Source of the DNA: Helicobacteraceae bacterium
GTDB lineage: Bacteria; Campylobacterota; Campylobacteria; Campylobacterales; SZUA-545
Direction: 5' to 3'
Assembly: GCA_031275395.1 (NCBI GenBank)
Contig: JAISOU010000089.1
Coordinates: 1-28,181 of the forward strand
Length of the DNA: 28,181 nt
Positions 24,093 to 28,181 of this stretch are shown piece by piece; within the stretch, counting starts at the first letter, position 1; each line of letters starts with the position of its first letter. The notes below the pieces were generated by a model, which made no database searches, had not been told where the DNA came from, and was given only the letters and a program-made list of their open reading frames with translations. A program made the translations under genes and the position numbers.

Positions 24093-25221
24093 ATTTATAG
24101 AGAGTTTGGACGGCAAAACTGACAAAGCCAAACTTTCAAAAATGGTTCAAGAAAGGCTTGACTTAACAAAAGATAGGTCGGTTTTTTATAACGATGTTTT
24201 CGCAATACGATTTAGTTCTTCAAAATCAACCAGTTTTTCAAATACAGTGATTTCACTTTCAAACTTACAGAAATACGACGACTTGCCATTTATCGTTTGC
24301 TTGAATACGCCAAGTAGAAATTATTTGTATCTGGCGAATACGACCTTTTTGGTAAAAGTTAGTCATTCGTCGCAACAGTTAAGAGAAGATAACATTCGGG
24401 GTAGCATAAATGGTTCAGATATTTCCAAAAAGTTTAATGATATTGAAAATAAGCCTGAAAATTTTGACGAATTATTTGCTATACACTCTGAAATCGGTTT
24501 TGGCGGGAATCTTGCTCGTTTAGTGGAGGCAACCAATAACATTTCGCCAAGCGGAAGCAAATTTGAAATCTCAAAAACTAATAAAACGACTATTTTATCA
24601 GCACCAGAACGAGCCAAGAACTTTGTTATCTCTGATGAGTATAAAATACTAAAAGCCGAATTAGACAAGACGACCAGCAAATACGAAAACGAAATTATAT
24701 TAGCAAGTTTAATTGACAATGTGAATATTCGTGGACGAGTAATTGAATATATTATTGCTGGCGAAGACGAGAACCTCCGAAAAGAGCTCATTTCCGCATT
24801 GCAAGGCGGCACGAAACGAATTCCAAGTTTTCGCACTAAAAATTCACTCGGTGATTTTGTTAAAATTTTTGATAAATACAACACGGCAACAGATATAAAA
24901 ACCAAAGTTATGATTTTGAACTCTGCACCAAAAGCATATAATCTTGACAAAATTCTTGAATTTTTAGCGAGCGAAAACTCGGTCTTTATGTTTTACTTTG
25001 TCGGAATTATGCCGAAGCAAATTATCGGGCAAGTTTTGATTTCAATGTTTCAAGATGATTTGCGAGATACAACGCACCTGTTGGCACATTGGGCGGGTCG
25101 CAATTCTCGTGGCGTGGCTCAATTTAGCGGTCAAGTTTTGGACAATTTGATCAAAAACCCAAATAATAATATTGACACGATAAAAAGTAAAGACTTTCTT
25201 AATCATTTAATAGGATTATAA
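24064..25221 (+). CDS. Putative type II restriction endonuclease partner
   Basis: This 385-residue protein is called an endonuclease mainly from context: it is coupled to the methyltransferase by a 29-base overlap, with AGAGGAAAA before its ATG. The sequence (for example ISLSNLQKYDDLPFIVC, KVSHSSQQLREDNIRGS, NLARLVEATNNISPSGS) looks like a full-length soluble protein. I could not place a confident PD-(D/E)xK, HNH or GIY-YIG motif. The C-terminal part (LLAHWAGRNSRGVAQFSGQVLD) is mostly helical. It could be a regulator or another defence protein, though restriction enzyme is the best reading. Confidence 0.6.
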   Translation: MDKSLSQLIKFIESLDGKTDKAKLSKMVQERLDLTKDRSVFYNDVFAIRFSSSKSTSFSNTVISLSNLQKYDDLPFIVCLNTPSRNYLYLANTTFLVKVSHSSQQLREDNIRGSINGSDISKKFNDIENKPENFDELFAIHSEIGFGGNLARLVEATNNISPSGSKFEISKTNKTTILSAPERAKNFVISDEYKILKAELDKTTSKYENEIILASLIDNVNIRGRVIEYIIAGEDENLRKELISALQGGTKRIPSFRTKNSLGDFVKIFDKYNTATDIKTKVMILNSAPKAYNLDKILEFLASENSVFMFYFVGIMPKQIIGQVLISMFQDDLRDTTHLLAHWAGRNSRGVAQFSGQVLDNLIKNPNNNIDTIKSKDFLNHLIGL

Positions 25222-25225
25222 AAAT

Positions 25226-25591
25226 ATGAACGACGAAATCAGATTAGTATCAGAATTATCAGGCGACACATACAAAAACAGTAGTGGTTCGGAAATCGCT
25301 GTTATCAAAATTGCCAACGATGTTTTAATGACAAGCAAAGAAATGGCGAAAATATACAGTGCTGGCGTGCCAGTTGTTTCCAAGAAATTGAAGAAAATCT
25401 TCTCTGATAGTGGGCTAAACAAGAAACAAGTTAGTTCCATTCTGGCACACAAGGCAGATGACGGAAAACTCTATCGCACCACTTACTATAATTCATAAGT
25501 AATTATTTTAGTCAGCACAATGCTAAAATCGGCAGAAGCCGAGAGTTTTCAGAAGTGGTTAGGAAACAGTAAAGATAAACTAATTTCTTAA
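25226..25591 (+). pseudogene. Truncated RhuM-like protein with an in-frame stop
   Basis: The open frame gives 90 residues resembling the N-terminal domain of the RhuM family: a strand-rich start, TSKEMAKIYSAGVPVVSKKLKKIF, then AHKADDGKLYRTTYYNS. It stops with TAA at 25496-25498 where RhuM proteins continue with the YYNLD..I region. Reading on in the same frame gives VIILVSTMLKSAEAESFQKW and ten further residues, which keeps the expected register (KS, then F..W), before a TAA at 25589-25591. It is about a third of the usual length and its end overlaps the opposing TIR-like gene. The 90-residue product might still be made. Confidence 0.6.
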
Positions 25592-26082
25592 TATCTATTA
25601 CGGATATTGATTGCTTCTTCAATCCAATCGGCGATGTTGTTATTTATGTAATTATAAACTCTTTGACTATCTGAGTAGGGTGGGTTATACGTTTTTACTA
25701 TGTTAGCCATATTCACACCGTTGATATTGTAGTCACTAAAAGGGTTATTGCCTTGATAAGATTGTTGCCCAGCCGAGTTTTTGAGATTGTGAATGTAGAT
25801 ACCAACCAAACCCTTTCCGTCACTCCAAGTTTTTTCTATCTCGTGTTTAATCCATTTTCTGCCAGCCGTTCCATTGCCGATTAAAACGACTGTGCAAGAT
25901 CTGCCGTTCATTTGATCAGCAATCCACCTTTTAATCGCATCATCTCCATTTCTCGTAACAGTTTCCCAGTCGTTATCAGTTGCTGGACGGTTGCCGTCAA
26001 TCACGCCCATATTTCTGACCTGTGAAGCACGCCAGCTGTCTGGTTGATAATGGAAACTATAAAATACTTGTCTTTTTGACAT
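25588..26082 (-). CDS. TIR-like domain protein (Thoeris ThsB / DUF1863 type)
   Basis: The 164-residue protein is a stand-alone TIR-like domain: VFYSFHYQPDSWRASQVRN at the N-terminus, DAIKRWIADQMNGRSCTVVLIGNGT in the middle, then RKWIKHEIEKTW with candidate catalytic glutamates E81 and E83, and GLVGIYIHNL. This matches the ThsB-type (MTH538-like) family, whose Thoeris members make a NAD-derived signal after phage infection. No ThsA is adjacent. GGAG sits seven bases before the ATG inside the end of the membrane gene, with a one-base gap, so the two proteins are coupled. NADase or cyclase activity here is inferred. Confidence 0.85.
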   Translation of the reverse strand: MSKRQVFYSFHYQPDSWRASQVRNMGVIDGNRPATDNDWETVTRNGDDAIKRWIADQMNGRSCTVVLIGNGTAGRKWIKHEIEKTWSDGKGLVGIYIHNLKNSAGQQSYQGNNPFSDYNINGVNMANIVKTYNPPYSDSQRVYNYINNNIADWIEEAINIRNRY

Positions 26083-26083
26083 A

Positions 26084-26527
26084 TCACTCCTTTACCTTAA
26101 TTATTAAACTTATATCAAAATTGTTACTAACGAGAAATCCCGCAACTATCAGCAAGACAACGCCATAAAACATAACCAGAACAGGTCGCCGAAACGCTTC
26201 AAACCAAGCCAAGAAGGTTAATTTTGGAGTTTTCATACTGTAATCTATTTTATCTGCCGACAACTCGGCAACTCGTGAATACAAATTACGATAACGCCGT
26301 TCTAGTGCGAGGTAGTAAGCGTCAATAAACCAAAATATTAAGACCGCACCCAATATGACCCAAAGCAGATTATAATTTCCAGTTGTTAGCGTAGCTGTAA
26401 AAATAGCGCCAATTATTGTAATAGACCAACCCTTAAGCAAGAATGTATTTGAAGACAAGCGATTTATCACGTCTTGTATGAATTTAAGGTGCTTGCGTTT
26501 GTCGTCTGGCGTGGCGCTCTTTCTCAT
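26084..26527 (-). CDS. Small multi-pass membrane protein paired with the TIR-like gene
   Basis: The 147-residue protein has an N-terminal helical segment (KRKHLKFIQDVINRLSSNTF), hydrophobic segments at about 33-50, 53-73 and 114-134, and a cytoplasmic-type charged stretch between the second and third (ALERRYRNLYSRVAELSADK). It resembles small membrane proteins I recall beside DUF1863 genes in other bacteria, but I cannot name a family. It is first in the two-gene operon and may act as the effector, for example a pore activated by a TIR-made nucleotide (inference). Its ATG lies six bases after TATAAT, with no clear ribosome site. Confidence 0.75.
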   Translation of the reverse strand: MRKSATPDDKRKHLKFIQDVINRLSSNTFLLKGWSITIIGAIFTATLTTGNYNLLWVILGAVLIFWFIDAYYLALERRYRNLYSRVAELSADKIDYSMKTPKLTFLAWFEAFRRPVLVMFYGVVLLIVAGFLVSNNFDISLIIKVKE

Positions 26528-26533
26528 ACGCCC

Positions 26534-26544
26534 ATTATATCACA
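26534..26544 (-). promoter_or_regulatory. Extended -10 promoter of the membrane/TIR operon
   Basis: The minus strand reads TGTGATATAAT, identical to 23065-23075, followed by six bases (GGGCGT) and the ATG. As on the left, the predicted start point coincides with the start codon and no -35 box is evident. Confidence 0.7.
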
Positions 26545-26594
26545 AAAAGTTAATGTTTTGTAATGATATATTTCCATAATGCTTATGCTACTTC

Positions 26595-26739
26595 ATCTGT
26601 ATTCCCGACAACTCCGCCATCGGTTGTTTCCATTTTCTTTTCTGGATTTTATGCGGTTTTTTGGATCGGGGGCAACCCGCTGAAAGAAGACTTCGTTTTC
26701 TGTTTAATTTTTCGCTTTTAATTTCTTAACTCTCGGATT
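26595..26739 (-). repeat. Right arm of island inverted repeat
   Basis: This is the partner of the left arm: inner block 26595-26636 and outer block 26668-26739, in inverted orientation. The outer end lies 16 bases beyond the 3' end of the tRNA gene. It lacks the extra 60 bases and the GC-rich hairpin found in the left spacer. 26528-26755 holds nothing else recognisable apart from the promoter. Confidence 0.85.
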
Positions 26740-26755
26740 CAGAAAATCCAAATAT

Positions 26756-26832
26756 TGGTGGGTCTTGCAGGACTCGAACCTGCGACCAGCCCGTTATGAG
26801 CGGGCGGCTCTAACCAACTGAGCTAAAGACCC
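26756..26832 (-). tRNA. tRNA with CAU anticodon (elongator Met, or Ile2)
   Basis: The minus strand folds into a full cloverleaf: acceptor stem GGGTCTT/AAGACCC, D-arm TAGCTCAGTTGGTTAGAGC, anticodon stem GCCCG/CGGGC with loop CTCATAA, T-arm GCAGG TTCGAGT CCTGC, discriminator A and an encoded CCA. 77 bases. CAU can mean elongator tRNA-Met or tRNA-Ile2 modified by TilS; the initiator is excluded because the acceptor stem pairs at position 1. It lies 15 bases after rodA on the same strand, so it may be co-transcribed. Its 3' end faces the island. Confidence 0.95.
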
Positions 26833-26847
26833 AAAAACCGCCCGTCG

Positions 26848-27975
26848 TCATTCCAACGAACGCGGCGCGGAAGTATATAAAAAATTAAATCTAAAGGCAA
26901 GCAGATTTTCTATAATGGCGAATAAAACTATAAAATTAACAAACGAGCTTCCGCCGTGGCTAAAAAGCGGCAAAGGCACTCCCACAACGGGCGCGAAGCC
27001 TGTCGTCATTGCGATATTGATCGCCATATAAAAAAAAACCATAATCGCCACGCCCGTGATCGTAACCGTCGCCAAATAGTCGCCTTGCACCTTGTGATTT
27101 AGGCTGAAAAGGTGCAAAACCAAAATCATATACAGCGCGATCAGAACAAGCGCGCCGACAAAACCAAAACGCTCCGCGTAATAGGCGAAAATAAAATCGG
27201 TCGTGGCGATCGGTAAAAACTTAAGCTGCGTTTGCGTCGCCTCTTCGGGCTTTTTGCCGTCCAAACCGCCGCTTCCAATCGCAATCAGGGACTGACGGAC
27301 GTGGTAGTTATTGTCTTCCGATAGAAAATCGACGATTCGTTTTTTTTGATAGTCGTGTAGCATATCGTAGCCCGCCGCATAGAAAAACCCGCCGACAATC
27401 GCGCCCAAAAGCGCAAGCGTAACCCACACCTTGCGTTGCAGACCAATCGCGATCAAAACGCCGCCGCCGACAAGCAAAAGCAGAAGCGCCGTGCCAAGAT
27501 CGGGTTCTTTTAAGATTAGCGCGGCGGGCAAAACGATAAAAAAGATCATCTTAAAAAACGCTCTCCAGCCGTAACCCTCTTTTGGCGGCGGCGTTTCATG
27601 AGTCAGATAGGCGAGCATAAGCACAAAAAAAGGCTTGAAAATCTCCGAAGGTTGGACGGTCAGCCCTATAAAAGGCAGCTCCAGCCATCTCTGCGCGCCG
27701 CCGCGCGTAACGCCCGCAATATCCACAAGAGCCAGCAAGCCGATCCCAAACCAATAAAAAAACGGGATCATCCAGTAGAATCTGCGAATCGGCAATAAAA
27801 AAACGACGATAAACAGAGCGGCTGCGAGCGCCGTATAAACGATCTGTTTATGCGCTAGATCGATGTTGATCTCTCGTATTAAAAAGAGCGACATAGCAAT
27901 CGGCGGAATTATCATTAAAATCAGCGCCCAATCAAAGTGATCGGCGACCCTTCGATCAAAAATAGAAAGTTTCAT
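26848..27975 (-). CDS. rodA: Rod-shape peptidoglycan glycosyltransferase RodA
   Basis: RodA (MrdB) is a SEDS-family glycosyltransferase that polymerises lipid II during cell elongation with its transpeptidase partner PBP2. The 375-residue protein has about ten membrane helices, GVTRGGAQRWLELP, the segment VQPSEIFKPFFVLMLAYL, LILKEPDLGTALLLL, the conserved FLPIATTDFIFAYYAERFGFVG with the essential aspartate, and the closing PLPLFSHGGSSF. It is RodA rather than FtsW by its short N-terminus and overall sequence. A C12 tract lies 72 bases upstream of its ATG. No mrdA gene is adjacent in the window. Confidence 0.94.
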   Translation of the reverse strand: MKLSIFDRRVADHFDWALILMIIPPIAMSLFLIREINIDLAHKQIVYTALAAALFIVVFLLPIRRFYWMIPFFYWFGIGLLALVDIAGVTRGGAQRWLELPFIGLTVQPSEIFKPFFVLMLAYLTHETPPPKEGYGWRAFFKMIFFIVLPAALILKEPDLGTALLLLLVGGGVLIAIGLQRKVWVTLALLGAIVGGFFYAAGYDMLHDYQKKRIVDFLSEDNNYHVRQSLIAIGSGGLDGKKPEEATQTQLKFLPIATTDFIFAYYAERFGFVGALVLIALYMILVLHLFSLNHKVQGDYLATVTITGVAIMVFFYMAINIAMTTGFAPVVGVPLPLFSHGGSSFVNFIVLFAIIENLLAFRFNFLYTSAPRSLE

Positions 27976-28047
27976 CTGCGTTTCTCTGTAAGTTGTGCCG
28001 TTATTGTCGCAAAAAACAGATTATCGTCGGCTCTGCGGCAAAAAGAT

Positions 28048-28069
28048 CCCCCCCCCCCCAATCCCCCCC
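28048..28069. repeat. C12 homopolymer tract with a second C7 run
   Basis: Twelve C residues (28048-28059), then AAT, then seven C residues (28063-28069), in the 177-base gap between rodA (minus) and the last gene (plus). On the rodA sense strand these are G-runs. Such runs are prone to slippage, and poly-G/C tracts drive phase variation in Campylobacter, mostly inside coding regions; here the tract is intergenic. Length may also be a sequencing uncertainty. Confidence 0.85.
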
Positions 28070-28152
28070 TTTCTTTAATCCCCGCTTAAAAACAGCAAAG
28101 TTTAAGGTTGAAACGCTACAATCCGCTCTCTAATTTTCACAAGGAACGCTAA

Positions 28153-28181
28153 ATGAGCAAGCTAACCGTTAGCTTAAACTC
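28153..28181 (+). CDS. Start of an unidentified gene, cut by the window edge
   Basis: ATG at 28153 follows AAGGAA at a proper spacing and opens with MSKLTVSLN before the window ends. Upstream, GCTACAAT may be the -10 element. Nine residues are too few to identify it. Confidence 0.5.

Larger units (their letters stand above)
22800..26739. mobile_element. Inverted-repeat-bounded defence island
   Basis: About 3.9 kb between flgS and the tRNA is closed at both ends by an imperfect inverted repeat made of two blocks. It holds two convergent operons: methyltransferase, putative endonuclease and broken RhuM-like gene on the plus strand; membrane protein and TIR-like protein on the minus strand. The DNA is AT-richer than the core; by eye it has about four GATC sites in its coding part, whereas core genes carry one about every 60 bases. 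No integrase or transposase is present and no flanking target duplication was found, so how it moved is unknown. Confidence 0.65.

Noticed and set aside
23082-25221. MboI/DpnII-type GATC specificity for the island restriction system
   Set aside because: The low GATC count in the island is tempting, but the host core is full of GATC and the protein motifs do not reveal specificity.
25588-26527. Calling the TIR/membrane pair a complete Thoeris system
   Set aside because: No ThsA (SIR2-SLOG or Macro-TM) is present and the membrane protein has no sensor domain I can recognise, so I call it only Thoeris-like.
26756-26782. tRNA 3' end as an integration site for the island
   Set aside because: The island lies right beside the 3' end, but I find no copy of the tRNA end near 22780-22800 and no integrase, so classic tRNA integration is not supported.
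1-28181. CRISPR arrays, rRNA genes, riboswitches, insertion sequences
   Set aside because: I looked for regularly spaced repeats, rRNA signatures, leader structures and transposase motifs on both strands and saw none.

Overview
The window is a chromosomal segment of a flagellated member of the Campylobacterota (Epsilonproteobacteria). The assignment rests on gene order: folK-flhF-flhG-small membrane gene-fliA-fliM-fliY is the flagellar cluster of Campylobacter and Helicobacter, and truA, prepilin peptidase, uppS, coaBC, glmU and fliP are neighbours in Campylobacter as well. FlgS, a Campylobacter-type TrmA and DapC fit this. The core is moderately GC-rich and very rich in GATC, especially the palindrome GCGATCGC. 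The species is not recognised.

Layout. 1-238: tail fragments of a repeat-type gene and a terminator hairpin. 239-5880 (minus): flagellar regulation and switch operon, folK to fliY, almost every junction overlapping. 6004-8154 (plus): gpsA-proA. 8255-13308 (minus): truA, prepilin peptidase, a frameshifted TPR fragment, uppS, coaBC, glmU. 13394-16787 (plus): motA-motB-fliP-trmA. 16781-19106 (plus): a type II restriction-modification pair with a HEAT-repeat/N4-cytosine-type methyltransferase and a CfrBI-like endonuclease, inserted flush between trmA and dapC. 19137-21585 (plus): dapC and murC. 21741-22727 (minus): flgS. 22800-26739: a 3.9 kb foreign island. 26756-27975 (minus): rodA followed by a CAU-anticodon tRNA. 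27976-28181: intergenic region with a C12 tract and the start of a further gene.

The island is the most interesting part. It is AT-richer and poor in GATC, and it is bounded by a two-block imperfect inverted repeat (71/72 bp and 42/42 bp, about 86-90% identical by eye). Inside are two convergent operons: a methyltransferase, a putative restriction enzyme and a broken RhuM-like gene from the left; a small membrane protein translationally coupled to a TIR-like (Thoeris ThsB / DUF1863-type) protein from the right. Both operons start from the same 11-base extended -10 element placed exactly 6 nt before the first ATG, which predicts leaderless mRNAs. The TIR/membrane pair has no ThsA partner here and is a candidate two-gene antiphage system in which the membrane protein would be the effector. 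That function is inference; the gene pair, repeats and promoters are read directly from the sequence.
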